Below, in pieces: positions 26,600 to 35,807 of a stretch of DNA of 64,000 nucleotides. The stretch covers positions 1 through 64,000 of the forward strand of contig CAZVOA010000018.1 of the NCBI GenBank assembly GCA_964628465.1, in the 5' to 3' direction. A program made the position numbers and the translations under genes. This stretch comes from JAFGPS01 sp964628465 (GTDB taxonomy: Bacteria > Planctomycetota > Phycisphaerae > Sedimentisphaerales > Anaerobacaceae). Within the stretch, counting starts at the first letter, position 1. Every line of letters begins with the position of its first letter. The notes under the pieces are model-generated. The model was not told the origin of the DNA and ran no database searches. It worked only from the letters and a program-made list of their open reading frames with translations.

Positions 26600-26920
26600 T
26601 CCTCAATTCCTTATTTGAAATTTTAAACTGATAATCATGTAACTGAGCGTGCATTATATTTACATTTCTAACAAGTCGCAAATATTATTCATTCGACTTA
26701 TTACGATAATAACAGATTAAATAAACTATAGTCGCACCACAACTATAATTTGTGCAATATAGGCAATATAGGAAATTGCTTATTAAATAATTCATAAACT
26801 ACTTATTCAATTCTAATAATTATAATATTTAAGTAAAACGATTATTTTGATTAGGTATTTTGCCTATTTAAGTTTTATTGAAAGTTATACAGAATAAAGT
26901 ATTATTTTTTTATTTATATC
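26600..26920. other. AT-rich intergenic stretch without recognised features
   Basis: Very AT-rich DNA upstream of the minus-strand aminopeptidase gene and of the promoter at 26921. No open frame or clear structure was recognised. Confidence 0.5.
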
Positions 26921-26948
26921 TTGATGCAATTCGCGGAAAGATTATACT
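26921..26948 (+). promoter_or_regulatory. Sigma-70-type promoter for the DUF2934 leader transcript
   Basis: TTGATG (26921-26926) and TATACT (26943-26948) are separated by 16 bp. Transcription would begin near 26955 and give a leader of about 140 nt before the ATG at 27095. Confidence 0.5.
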
Positions 26949-26954
26949 ATTAGT

Positions 26955-27094
26955 CAGGAATAAGTCCTTCAGACGAATGGTGACGTGAAAAAAGTATATT
27001 TTTAATAGTCCGGGTGGTTCTAAGTCCGGTAGAACGTACCCAGATATCAAAATCATATTAGTTTACCGGATACGTTTTAGAATGGAGTATATCA
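26955..27094 (+). ncRNA. Candidate structured leader RNA with hairpin and possible pseudoknot
   Basis: The leader holds a two-part hairpin: GGGT (27012-27015) with ACCC (27038-27041), and GTTCTA (27017-27022) with TAGAAC (27030-27035), closing the 7-base loop AGTCCGG. The loop GTCCGG (27024-27029) can pair with CCGGAT (27066-27071), six pairs including one G-U, just upstream of the TGGAG ribosome site (27083-27087). A second GTCCGG at 27008-27013 could compete for the same strand. A smaller hairpin AGGA...TCCT lies near the 5' end. It matches no riboswitch class that I recognise. Function as a translational switch is inference. Confidence 0.4.
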
Positions 27095-27379
27095 ATGTCA
27101 AAAAAATTTACAACGAATAATCAGGTTAATTCTTCTCAAAAAATAAATACATCCAGTAATCAATCTCAGATTAGCTCAAACATTAAAACTGTTAATCCGG
27201 TTTCGTCGGCTAAATCAAGCTCGTCGGCTCCAACAAAAAATGTCGTCACTCTTACCCATGAACAGATAGCTGAAAGAGCAAAAAGCATATGGATGAAACG
27301 TGGATGCCCAAGTGGTCAGGATGAAAAGAACTGGCAAGAGGCAGAGAAACAATTAAAACAAGAGCTTGGAATACGTTAA
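27095..27379 (+). CDS. DUF2934 protein with low-complexity N-terminus
   Basis: A 94-residue cytoplasmic protein. Residues 1-50 are Ser/Asn/Lys/Gln-rich and probably disordered. Residues 51-94 match DUF2934: 'HEQIAERAKSIWMKRGCPSGQDEKNWQEAEKQL', with the typical 'IA.RA..IW...G.P.G.D..NW..AE' spacing. The function of DUF2934 is unknown; in other bacteria it often sits near glycogen or trehalose genes, and here it precedes an alpha-glucan operon. TGGAG lies seven bases before the ATG. Confidence 0.85.
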   Translation: MSKKFTTNNQVNSSQKINTSSNQSQISSNIKTVNPVSSAKSSSSAPTKNVVTLTHEQIAERAKSIWMKRGCPSGQDEKNWQEAEKQLKQELGIR

Positions 27380-27388
27380 TTAAGTAAA

Positions 27389-27474
27389 AAGTTATAAGTT
27401 ATAAATTAGAATTATATGTTGAAGGCGTTCAAATAAAACTTTAGTTCACTTATAACTTTAGTAACTTATAACTT
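27389..27474. repeat. Inverted-repeat element (AAGTTATAAGTTA family)
   Basis: Perfect 13-base arms AAGTTATAAGTTA (27389-27401) and TAACTTATAACTT (27462-27474) enclose GAAGGCGTTCAA. The reverse complement of this core, TTGAACGCCTTC, recurs in the element at 48851-48955. It probably belongs to a dispersed family; it lies just before the first glycosyltransferase gene. Confidence 0.65.
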
Positions 27475-27510
27475 CTTTTCTGCGAAATTACGAAAGGAGT
27501 AAACCGAACA

Positions 27511-28755
27511 TTGTCCGTTGATGTCTTAATGCTTGGTTGGGAGTTTCCGCCTTTTATAAGCGGCGGCCTTGGTACGGCCTGTTATGGCTTGACACATGCC
27601 ATGAAAAACATGGATGTGAATATAGTCATGCTCTTACCTACAAGCACGTGGGGCATCGAAGGACAGGAACATACTTTCCTGGAGATTGAAACATCGATGG
27701 GAGAGAATCCTGAACATATAACATTTAAACCTGTACCTTCGACAATACCAAATCCGTACCAGATATCCAGAACCTATCCGCTTCGCATAGGTTGCGCTGG
27801 AGCAATCGGAGGTTATGACGGAAATCTCGTTGAGCGTGTCAATGAATATGCCAAATGCTGTACCAAACTGATGAAAGGCCAGAACTTCGATGTAATCCAT
27901 GCGCATGACTGGGTTACATTCCCGGCAGGTATGCTTCTTTCGGAAAAGTTTTCAAAGCCGCTAATCGTTCATGTACACGCTACTGAAGTTGACCGTTCCG
28001 GCAGCGCTGTTAATAAGAAGATTTTCGAAATCGAAAGAAAAGGAATGAAAACCGCGTCTGTAATAATAGCTGTTTCCGACTATACGGCCGACATGATTGT
28101 TCGGAATTATGGTATCCCGCGGGAGAAAATCAAAGTCGTACACAACGGAGCAAGTTCGAGTAATTATACTGAAAAATACAAAGTTCACAAAAATGGAGAA
28201 AAAATTGTTCTTTTCCTTGGCCGAATAACCGGGCAAAAAGGCCCATATCATTTTATTGAAGCCGCGGAAAAAGTCCTTCAAAAATTAGATAATGTAAAAT
28301 TTATAATGGCTGGGTGGGGAGACCTCGCTCCTTCTGCTATAGAAACTGTCGCGGCCAAAAACCTCGGCAGTAAAATATTTTTCACTGGCTTCTTACGCGG
28401 CTGGCAAGTCGAACGTGCTTACAGATACGCTGATGTATATGTTATGCCTTCTGTAAGCGAACCTTTTGGCCTGACCGCGGTTGAAGCTATACAACAGAAT
28501 ATTCCTGTGATTCTATCAAAAACTACCGGTGTAGGAGAAATTCTCAATAAGGGAGTCGTAAAGATTGATTTCTGGGATACTAATAAAATCGCCGAATCAA
28601 TAATAGAAATCCTTTGCGATCCGAAACGAGCCGCAGAATTAGTAAGAAACGGCAAAGATGAAATTCGTTCTCTTACATGGGAAGACGCAGCTAAAAAATG
28701 TGTCAATTATTATCGATATGCCATGACAAATATGCTTGCTTCATGTGCGTATTAA
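27511..28755 (+). CDS. GT-B glycosyltransferase, glycogen-synthase-like
   Basis: A 414-residue retaining glycosyltransferase of the GT4/GT5 group. The N-terminal motif 'MLGWEFPPFISGGLGTACYGL' matches the donor-binding Gly loop of glycogen synthases (K/S-G-G-L-G). 'IHAHDWVTFPAG' follows. The C-terminal domain has 'VLFLGRITGQKGPYHFIEAA' and the E-x7-E motif 'EPFGLTAVEAIQ'. It would extend alpha-1,4-glucan from a nucleotide sugar. The start is TTG 27511 with AGGAG 11 bases upstream; the next ATG (27529) would cut the first beta strand. It is the first gene of the glucan operon proper. Confidence 0.88.
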   Translation: MSVDVLMLGWEFPPFISGGLGTACYGLTHAMKNMDVNIVMLLPTSTWGIEGQEHTFLEIETSMGENPEHITFKPVPSTIPNPYQISRTYPLRIGCAGAIGGYDGNLVERVNEYAKCCTKLMKGQNFDVIHAHDWVTFPAGMLLSEKFSKPLIVHVHATEVDRSGSAVNKKIFEIERKGMKTASVIIAVSDYTADMIVRNYGIPREKIKVVHNGASSSNYTEKYKVHKNGEKIVLFLGRITGQKGPYHFIEAAEKVLQKLDNVKFIMAGWGDLAPSAIETVAAKNLGSKIFFTGFLRGWQVERAYRYADVYVMPSVSEPFGLTAVEAIQQNIPVILSKTTGVGEILNKGVVKIDFWDTNKIAESIIEILCDPKRAAELVRNGKDEIRSLTWEDAAKKCVNYYRYAMTNMLASCAY

Positions 28756-28844
28756 TGATATAAATCATTTTGGAAGTTTTCCAATAGAATCGGTATATAA
28801 TGAAACAAGGAACAGGGTTTCTCTTAAAACTAAAGGAATAGATT

Positions 28845-30368
28845 ATGAGAATCGCAATTCTCACGTGGGAGTCACTGCATTCGACTGCAGTAGGAGGTGT
28901 GGCGGTTCATGCCAGCGAATTATCTACCGCTCTGACAGGCAAATGCCACGAAGTCCATTTGTTTACACGCAGGATGCCGAACCAAAGGTCGCATGACCTG
29001 ATAGACGGCGTGCATTACCATCGCTGCACATATTCCAAACATAACGATTTTGTTGACGATGTAAACAATATGTGCCGTGCAATGGTGGACCATTTTTTTC
29101 TGATTGAAGATTTTGTGGGCCATTTCGATATAGTACACGCGCATGACTGGCTATGCGCAAATGCGATGATATGGATAAAACAGGGACGCGGCCATAAATG
29201 CGTCTTTACAGTACATTCGACTGAATATGGCAGATGCGGTAATACATTTTGTAATGGACGTTCTGTGCGTATCCGTGACCAGGAAAGAGCCGGAACATAC
29301 TGGGCGGACAATATAATCGCGGTTTCTCAGGCTACTAAAGAAGAACTGATGTGGATGTATGAAGTGCCTGATTCGAAAATAAACGTAATTAATAACGGCG
29401 TAAACTGGAAACGATTCGATATTCATCTTGACCCGGGAGAAGAAAAAAGAAAATACAATATCGCCCCGCTCGAACCGACGGTTTTATTCTGCGGCAGACT
29501 TACATTGCAAAAAGGCGCCGATATTTTAGTCGAAGCAATGCGAGGTATAGTTAATAAATACCCTGCCGCGAAGTTTATATTCGCCGGTGACGGAGACCAG
29601 CGAGGTTCTCTTGAAGCGAGAATAAAACATCTTAATCTCTCTAATGCGGCAAGATTTGTCGGGTACAAATCCGGCGATGAATTGACAAAACTTTTCAAAC
29701 TTTGCGATGTTGTATGTGTACCAAGCAGAAACGAACCATTCGGAATCGTCGTACTGGAAGCATGGAGCGCATCAAAACCGGTAGTAGTAACAGAAATCGG
29801 CGGCCCAAAATATTATGTCGAGCATGAATTCAACGGCCTGAAAATATTCCCTCGTGTTGATTCGGTCATCTGGGGTATAGATAGAATCTTCTCCGATTTC
29901 GATAGAGCGAGATGGATGGGAAGCAACGGACGAAAAGGAGTTGAAAACAACTTTAGCTGGGACAGGATTTCGTCTCAGAGCGTCGAAGTATATCACAAGC
30001 TTTGCCCGCAATCTTACATCAAACCTGAACAGCAAAAGCAATTTACCAGAACACAAAGAATCCGAATTCCAGGACACAGGATTATTTCTTTACAGAGCAA
30101 GCGAAAAGGCAACGGCTCATCTTTGACTTTAGAAGCACGTCTGCATCTGCCGGATGAAGCTATAACCGAAGATACAAAATCTACAGTCAAATCACTTATA
30201 TCCCACTTTGCGTCTCATGGTTTCGAGGCAATGCAGAAAGACCATTATCTGAAAATCAGGGGAGACCTTGAACATTTAACAACTGCACTGGTAGAAGCCA
30301 GAAAAGAAATTATTCCTATGCAAGACTATGACGTTACAACGCAGGAATCAAAAACAGGAGAATTTTAA
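28845..30368 (+). CDS. GT-B glycosyltransferase, glycogen-synthase-like, with C-terminal extension
   Basis: A 507-residue relative of the preceding gene: 'WESLHSTAVGGVAVHASELS' (Gly loop), 'DIVHAHDWLCANAMIWIK', 'TVLFCGRLTLQKGADILVEAM' and the E-x7-E motif 'EPFGIVVLEAWS'. After the catalytic domains (about residue 390) it has an added region of about 115 residues ('LTLEARLHLPDEAITEDTKSTVKSLISHFASHGFEAM'). I do not recognise this; it could bind glucan or partner proteins. Its stop overlaps the branching-enzyme start by one base (TAATG). Two synthases side by side suggest different primers or chain lengths, which is inference. Confidence 0.88.
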   Translation: MRIAILTWESLHSTAVGGVAVHASELSTALTGKCHEVHLFTRRMPNQRSHDLIDGVHYHRCTYSKHNDFVDDVNNMCRAMVDHFFLIEDFVGHFDIVHAHDWLCANAMIWIKQGRGHKCVFTVHSTEYGRCGNTFCNGRSVRIRDQERAGTYWADNIIAVSQATKEELMWMYEVPDSKINVINNGVNWKRFDIHLDPGEEKRKYNIAPLEPTVLFCGRLTLQKGADILVEAMRGIVNKYPAAKFIFAGDGDQRGSLEARIKHLNLSNAARFVGYKSGDELTKLFKLCDVVCVPSRNEPFGIVVLEAWSASKPVVVTEIGGPKYYVEHEFNGLKIFPRVDSVIWGIDRIFSDFDRARWMGSNGRKGVENNFSWDRISSQSVEVYHKLCPQSYIKPEQQKQFTRTQRIRIPGHRIISLQSKRKGNGSSLTLEARLHLPDEAITEDTKSTVKSLISHFASHGFEAMQKDHYLKIRGDLEHLTTALVEARKEIIPMQDYDVTTQESKTGEF

Positions 30369-32005
30369 TGGCAATAGGAAGTTTTTGTTTGGTACTGCAT
30401 GGTCACATGCCGTATGTTTTAAATCATGGTGTTTGGCCGCATGGCGAGGACTGGCTTTATGAAGCGGCGGCCGAGACATACCTGCCCATTCTGTCTGTTA
30501 TAGACGAATGCAATTTCCTTAATGGAAATCCAAAAATAACCATGGGATTAACTCCTGTTTTACTGGAACAACTCGCGCATGAGCATTTTAAAAATGGATT
30601 CCAAAAATATCTGCAGGACCGTATTGAACAAGCGGAAAAAGACAGGTTGAATTTTAAAAAAGAAAATCAACCACATCTTGCATGGCTTGCAACTCGATGG
30701 CAGGAATTTTATACGAACCTTGCCAAACAATTCGATAAGATAAAACGAGATATACCCGGCGAGTTCAAAAAGTGGCATCATAACGGCTCAGTCGAATTGC
30801 TCACTTCCGCTGCTACCCACGGATACCTGCCGCTTCTGCTCGAAGATTCATCAATTAATGCGCAGATTCGCGCTGGACTCAACAGTTCAAATAGAATTCT
30901 CGGATTTAAACCTAAAGGTATATGGCTGCCGGAAGGTGCTTACAGACCTGCGGGACATTGGACACCACCTATTAGCTGGGGCGCAAACGACTGGCGAAAA
31001 AGCATCGATACGCTTGTCGGTAACGAAGGCCTTACACACTTCTTCGTAGATGACCACATGGTCACAAATGATGACAGTTCAAGTGCGCTCAATGTCCACA
31101 GACCTGTCTGGGTAGATGGCAACAGCGGCGAAAAACCCACAATGGCGGCATTCGCGAGGGATCCGTACATTTGCAGACAGGTATGGTGCGGCTTCGTAGG
31201 CTATCCGGCAGATGGAGTATATCTGGAATTTCACAAGAGACATGGACAGAGACAGGGATTAAGATATTGGAAAGTCACTGACAGGAAAAGCGACCTTGGA
31301 AAGAAAGACATGTATTACCCTGATGACATAGCCGGCAAATTATACCAGCATTGTACACATTTCTGTCAGGAAGTTAAACGTCGTCTGTACGAATATAAAA
31401 ATGTGACAGGCAAACATGGTGTCGTAGTAGCCTGTTTCGACGCTGAACTTTTCGGACACTGGTGGTTCGAGGGACCGGCTTTTCTCAAAGATGTATTGCT
31501 TACATTAGCCGCCGACCCTGATGTGGATTTGACAACGGCGGAAAATTTCCTTCACTCTTTCGGACCGGACAAAACATTGCATCTTCCCGCTGGCTCGTGG
31601 GGAGAAGGCGGTGACAATCGCGTATGGGCCAACGATAATTTGAAATGGTTATGGGAAACCGAATATCGCTGCGAAACATTATTCGGAAAACTGACCTTTA
31701 ATCTTCCCTGGCAGCGAAACGCCAAAATCCGCGAAATTCTTCAAAAAGCCGGCCGCGAATTATTATTGCTTCAGGCAAGCGACTGGCCATTTGTAATAAC
31801 ACGCAAACAAGCTCCTGATTATGGAATAAAAAGATTTATGCAGCATGTGTCACGCTTCGATATGTTCACGGAAATAGCGGAAAGACTCGTGGAAAATCCA
31901 AAGCACCTGACCGAACTGAGTCAACTCGAAAAATTACAAATAAAAGAAGCTGATATGAGTGACGTCATTTTTAATGATATTGATCTTAACTGGTGGAATT
32001 GTTAA
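30368..32005 (+). CDS. GH57 1,4-alpha-glucan branching enzyme
   Basis: A 545-residue GH57 protein of the branching-enzyme type (with DUF1957-type C-terminal helices), which makes alpha-1,6 branches by transferring chains. The N-terminal strand 'LVLHGHMPYVLNHG' carries the GH57 His pair. The predicted nucleophile is Glu189 in 'GIWLPEGAY' and the acid/base is Asp358 in 'ACFDAELFGHWWFEGP', equivalent to the Thermococcus enzyme. The C-terminal helices ('ELLLLQASDWPFVI') are typical. It overlaps the upstream synthase by one base. Bacteria with a GH13 branching enzyme (GlgB) are more common; none is seen here. Confidence 0.93.
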   Translation: MAIGSFCLVLHGHMPYVLNHGVWPHGEDWLYEAAAETYLPILSVIDECNFLNGNPKITMGLTPVLLEQLAHEHFKNGFQKYLQDRIEQAEKDRLNFKKENQPHLAWLATRWQEFYTNLAKQFDKIKRDIPGEFKKWHHNGSVELLTSAATHGYLPLLLEDSSINAQIRAGLNSSNRILGFKPKGIWLPEGAYRPAGHWTPPISWGANDWRKSIDTLVGNEGLTHFFVDDHMVTNDDSSSALNVHRPVWVDGNSGEKPTMAAFARDPYICRQVWCGFVGYPADGVYLEFHKRHGQRQGLRYWKVTDRKSDLGKKDMYYPDDIAGKLYQHCTHFCQEVKRRLYEYKNVTGKHGVVVACFDAELFGHWWFEGPAFLKDVLLTLAADPDVDLTTAENFLHSFGPDKTLHLPAGSWGEGGDNRVWANDNLKWLWETEYRCETLFGKLTFNLPWQRNAKIREILQKAGRELLLLQASDWPFVITRKQAPDYGIKRFMQHVSRFDMFTEIAERLVENPKHLTELSQLEKLQIKEADMSDVIFNDIDLNWWNC

Positions 32006-32030
32006 TTATCTTTTTGCTAAGGGGGGGTAT

Positions 32031-34208
32031 ATGGATACTGTTAACAGACTTATTGAACTAAGTAAGAATCTTTATTGGGCATGGCATCCTGAATGCGTCA
32101 AAGTATTCAGAGATATCGATGAGGAACTATGGAGAGAAGTAAATCATAATCCAATAGAATTCCTTAATCGCATGACAAATGACATTCTTCAGAATAAATT
32201 TAAAAACAAGGCAAAAGTTAATCAGCTGTCAGAAAGACTAAAAGATTTACATGTTTATCTTAAAGCCTGTGAAATATGGGGAGCCCGTCAGGCAGGCCCC
32301 CTGCGAGTTCACCCAATAGCATATTTTAGTGCCGAATTCGCAATACACGAATCATTACCGATTTACTCCGGCGGTCTTGGTGCGCTTGCGGGCGACCATC
32401 TTAAAGCCGCTTCAGACCTTGGCGTTCCAATAGTTGGCATCGGCCTTGCATATTCGCATGGATATTTTTTTCAGTCACTTAATTCCGAAGGTTGGCAGGA
32501 GGAGCATTATTTTACTTCGAGTGACACTACACTGCCCATCGAGCTTGCCAATAATGAATTCGGCCAGCCTTTAAGAATATGTGTGCGTACAGAATCCTAC
32601 CAGATATGGATCGGAATATGGCTTGTGCATGTAGGACGCAATCTTCTTCTGCTTCTCGATACCAACGTAGAAGGCAATTCAAACGAAGATAAAAATCTTA
32701 CAAGCAGACTATACGGAGGTGACAGGCACACCAGGCTATTACAGGAACTTATTCTCGGTGTCGGCGGAATGCTCGCGCTTAAAGCCCTCGGTATCACACC
32801 ATCGGTAGTTCATCTCAACGAAGGACACAGTGCATTTGCATGTCTTGAATTTGCACATATGCTAATGGAGCGTGACGGTCAGTCTTTCGATAATGTTTTT
32901 GAAGCGGCCGCATATCAGATAGTCTTTACAACACATACCGCTGTCCCCGCCGGGCATGATGAATTTTCTCCTGAATCGCTTCTCAAGGTACTGAATCCTC
33001 TGAGAGCGCAATTAGGTATTTCCGAAAACAAACTGCTTGTACTCGGGCGTGTCGATCCGAAAAACAGCAAAGAAAAATTTTCGATGACCGTTCTTGCGTC
33101 AAAAATGTCACGTCATAGAAACGCTGTATCTTTCCTGCATTGCCGTTTAACTAAAGCTATGTGGAACAAACTCTGGCCAACAATGAGTCAGAACGAAGTT
33201 CCCTTCCAGTATATTACGAACGGAGTGCATACAAGTACATGGCTTTCAGAATCCATGGCGGATTTATATAGAAAATATCTCGGTCCGAAGTGGAATGAAA
33301 CAATGAACGATCCGGCTTCATGGAATTCGATAGAAAAAATCGAAGACAGTGAATTATGGGAAAAGGATCAGAAACTAAGAGAACATCTTGTTGAGTATAT
33401 AGACAGAGCAATACACAAACAGGAAAACGCAAGAGAACCTAATGAAACTGAAAGCGAATACGCTCGAATGGCTAAACTAAATCCAAATATTCTAACTATT
33501 GGAATTGCAAGAAGATTTGCTGGTTACAAGCGTATGGATTTGCTATTTACGGATATCGCACGATTGGAAAGAATTGTCAACAATCCGGACAGACCGGTCC
33601 AGTTTATTTACGCGGGAAAAGCGCATCCTCAGGATATCGAAGCAAAACATGTTATTCAGATGGTTTTTCGATTTACGAGAGACCCGCGATTTATCGGGAA
33701 AATCGTATTCATCGAAAATTATGACATGAATGTTTGCCGCCATCTTGTTCAGGGCGTGGACGCATGGATAAATAATCCTCGCAAACCGCTCGAAGCAAGC
33801 GGAACAAGCGGCCAAAAAGTTGCTATGAACGGCGGACTTAACATTTCAATTCTTGACGGATGGTGGGCGCAGGCTTATGATGGAGCAAATGGTTTTGCTA
33901 TAGGCAAGGGCAGCGAACATTCGAACCTCGAACATCAGGATTATATCGATGCCGAGGCTTTGTATGATGTTCTTGAAAACGAAGTGATTCCTTTGTTTTA
34001 CGACAGAAAGGAAGATGGAATACCACACGGCTGGGTAGCTCGTCAAAAACATGCTCTTCGCACTCTAACATGGCGTTTTAGTGCATGCAGGATGGTTATG
34101 GATTATACACTCGGCTGTTATCTTCCTGCAGCAGGCGGACTGACTTCTTCAGTCACTACTGATGTAAGATTGTTTAAAGAAGCCTGTACTAAGCCTGAAT
34201 CTGACTAA
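32031..34208 (+). CDS. glgP: Alpha-glucan (glycogen) phosphorylase
   Basis: A 725-residue GT35 enzyme that releases glucose-1-phosphate from alpha-1,4-glucan with phosphate and PLP. I chose ATG 32031, which follows a run of seven G as ribosome site and gives the family start 'MDTVNRLIELSKNLYWAWHPE'. An earlier in-frame ATG (31959) adds 24 residues that overlap the branching enzyme. Landmarks are 'YFSAEFAIHESLPIYSGGLGALAGDHLKAASDLG', 'HLNEGHSAF', 'YAGKAHPQD' and the PLP site 'EASGTSGQKVAMNGGLNISILDGWW' with Lys596. It belongs to the short bacterial/archaeal GlgP type, not the E. coli MalP type. Confidence 0.96.
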   Translation: MDTVNRLIELSKNLYWAWHPECVKVFRDIDEELWREVNHNPIEFLNRMTNDILQNKFKNKAKVNQLSERLKDLHVYLKACEIWGARQAGPLRVHPIAYFSAEFAIHESLPIYSGGLGALAGDHLKAASDLGVPIVGIGLAYSHGYFFQSLNSEGWQEEHYFTSSDTTLPIELANNEFGQPLRICVRTESYQIWIGIWLVHVGRNLLLLLDTNVEGNSNEDKNLTSRLYGGDRHTRLLQELILGVGGMLALKALGITPSVVHLNEGHSAFACLEFAHMLMERDGQSFDNVFEAAAYQIVFTTHTAVPAGHDEFSPESLLKVLNPLRAQLGISENKLLVLGRVDPKNSKEKFSMTVLASKMSRHRNAVSFLHCRLTKAMWNKLWPTMSQNEVPFQYITNGVHTSTWLSESMADLYRKYLGPKWNETMNDPASWNSIEKIEDSELWEKDQKLREHLVEYIDRAIHKQENAREPNETESEYARMAKLNPNILTIGIARRFAGYKRMDLLFTDIARLERIVNNPDRPVQFIYAGKAHPQDIEAKHVIQMVFRFTRDPRFIGKIVFIENYDMNVCRHLVQGVDAWINNPRKPLEASGTSGQKVAMNGGLNISILDGWWAQAYDGANGFAIGKGSEHSNLEHQDYIDAEALYDVLENEVIPLFYDRKEDGIPHGWVARQKHALRTLTWRFSACRMVMDYTLGCYLPAAGGLTSSVTTDVRLFKEACTKPESD

Positions 34209-34256
34209 ACAACGGATTGTAGAAAAAAAATTACCTGAGTAAAAACAGGAGAAGAA

Positions 34257-35711
34257 ATGACTGAAATGAAACAATACATAGATGGTGTGCCAAATATTTC
34301 CGGTTCGGAGATTATTCTGAGCAATTTTAAAAATAAACAACAGGTATTTTTGCCGCATAGCAGCATTAACTGGAACAACGTCAAAAGCGCATACGCAATC
34401 GCTTTGCATATGCACCAGCCGATTATCCCAGACCCCGACAAGCCGCTGAATCAGGCTGATGAGATTAGCAACCTGCAGCATATGATGAGACATCCTAATT
34501 CAGGTGACAATCATAACGCGACGGTATTTCATCAGTGCTATAAACGAATGGGGGATTTTATACCTGAACTGCTTAATGATGGTAAAGAGCCTCGCGTAAT
34601 GCTTGATTATTCCGGCACCCTGCTTCACGGGATGTTAAAAATGGGACTCAATGATGTGTTTGAAAACTTACGCAAAATTACCTGCGACCTAAAATACCGG
34701 CAATGCGCTGAATGGCTCGGCTCGGCATGGGGACATCCGGTAGCTCCATCTACACCTGTACAGGATTACCGCCTGCATGTGAACGCATGGCTGCATTTTT
34801 TCGCGGCTGTTTTTGGTACCGAAGCAGCATCAAGAATAAGAGGCTTTTCACCTTCTGAAATGGCTTTACCTAACCATCCGGATGTATTTTACGAATTTGT
34901 AAAATCACTGAAAGACGCGGGTTATCGCTGGGTAATGGTGCAGGAGCATACAGTCGAGCATGCAGAAAATGGCTGGGGATTACAATATGCGCACAGGCCG
35001 CACAAGCTTGTCGCGAAAAATTCCAGGGGCCAAACTATCTCAATCACCGCGATAATAAAAACTCAAGGAAGTGACACAAAACTCATCGGGCAAATGCAGC
35101 CCTATTACGAAGCGGTCGGCTTGAACAGAATTGAACTTGATGGAAAGTCCGTGCCGTCATTGGTGACACAAATTGCGGACGGCGAAAACGGCGGCGTTAT
35201 GATGAATGAATTCCCGGGAAAATACAAAGATACTATTCGCGAATGTTCAGGTACACAAACTCCAGCGGTTAATGTCACTGAATACCTCGAATACATCGAA
35301 AGTATCGGAGTTAAGGAAGATAATTTGCCGGCTATTCAGCCTATCAACCAGCATTTTATCTGGGAGAAATTCGAGGACGGCTCCGGACCGGAGCGGCTTA
35401 ATGAAGTTATAGGAAAATTAGCAAAAGAAAATCACCAGTTCCACATGGAAGGAGGAAGCTGGACAAATAATATTTCATGGATTAAAGGTTATGAAAAATT
35501 GCTCAAACCAATGGAACAGGTCAGCGCTGAGTTCAATCTCAAAGTTCTCGCGAAAGGAATCAAGCCATCAGAGCATCGATATCGTAACGCCCTGTATCAT
35601 TTAATGCTCACACAAACAAGCTGCTTCCGCTATTGGGGCGAAGGCCAGTGGGCAGACTACGGCAGAGAACTATGCCGACGAACTTTAGAAATACTGAAAA
35701 GAGACTTTTGA
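34257..35711 (+). CDS. GH57 glycoside hydrolase (amylase-like)
   Basis: A 484-residue GH57 protein. The N-terminal barrel strand reads 'AYAIALHMHQPIIPDPDKPL', with the His-x-His-Gln-Pro motif. 'MLDYSGTLLHGML', 'GFSPSEMALPNHPDVFYEFV' and 'GGVMMNEFPGKY' follow; the Glu of 'FSPSEMAL' is a likely nucleophile. It would act on alpha-glucan as amylase or transglycosylase; the exact reaction is not certain. The AGGAG ribosome site precedes the ATG by four bases, and it lies 48 bp after glgP. Confidence 0.88.
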   Translation: MTEMKQYIDGVPNISGSEIILSNFKNKQQVFLPHSSINWNNVKSAYAIALHMHQPIIPDPDKPLNQADEISNLQHMMRHPNSGDNHNATVFHQCYKRMGDFIPELLNDGKEPRVMLDYSGTLLHGMLKMGLNDVFENLRKITCDLKYRQCAEWLGSAWGHPVAPSTPVQDYRLHVNAWLHFFAAVFGTEAASRIRGFSPSEMALPNHPDVFYEFVKSLKDAGYRWVMVQEHTVEHAENGWGLQYAHRPHKLVAKNSRGQTISITAIIKTQGSDTKLIGQMQPYYEAVGLNRIELDGKSVPSLVTQIADGENGGVMMNEFPGKYKDTIRECSGTQTPAVNVTEYLEYIESIGVKEDNLPAIQPINQHFIWEKFEDGSGPERLNEVIGKLAKENHQFHMEGGSWTNNISWIKGYEKLLKPMEQVSAEFNLKVLAKGIKPSEHRYRNALYHLMLTQTSCFRYWGEGQWADYGRELCRRTLEILKRDF

Positions 35712-35718
35712 TAAATCG

Positions 35719-35753
35719 CTTCATGGACATCTTGCCCATGAAGTGGCCAGGCT
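35719..35753. repeat. Hairpin element carrying TGGCCAGGCT
   Basis: Arms CTTCATGG (35719-35726) and CCATGAAG (35736-35743) are followed by TGGCCAGGCT (35744-35753), the 10-mer also found in the hairpin at 25542-25584. It lies between two GH57 genes. Confidence 0.5.
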
Positions 35754-35807
35754 ACCACAAAAATACTTAACTTGAATGAAGCTATTATTTTAAATTTGGA
35801 ATTTTGA

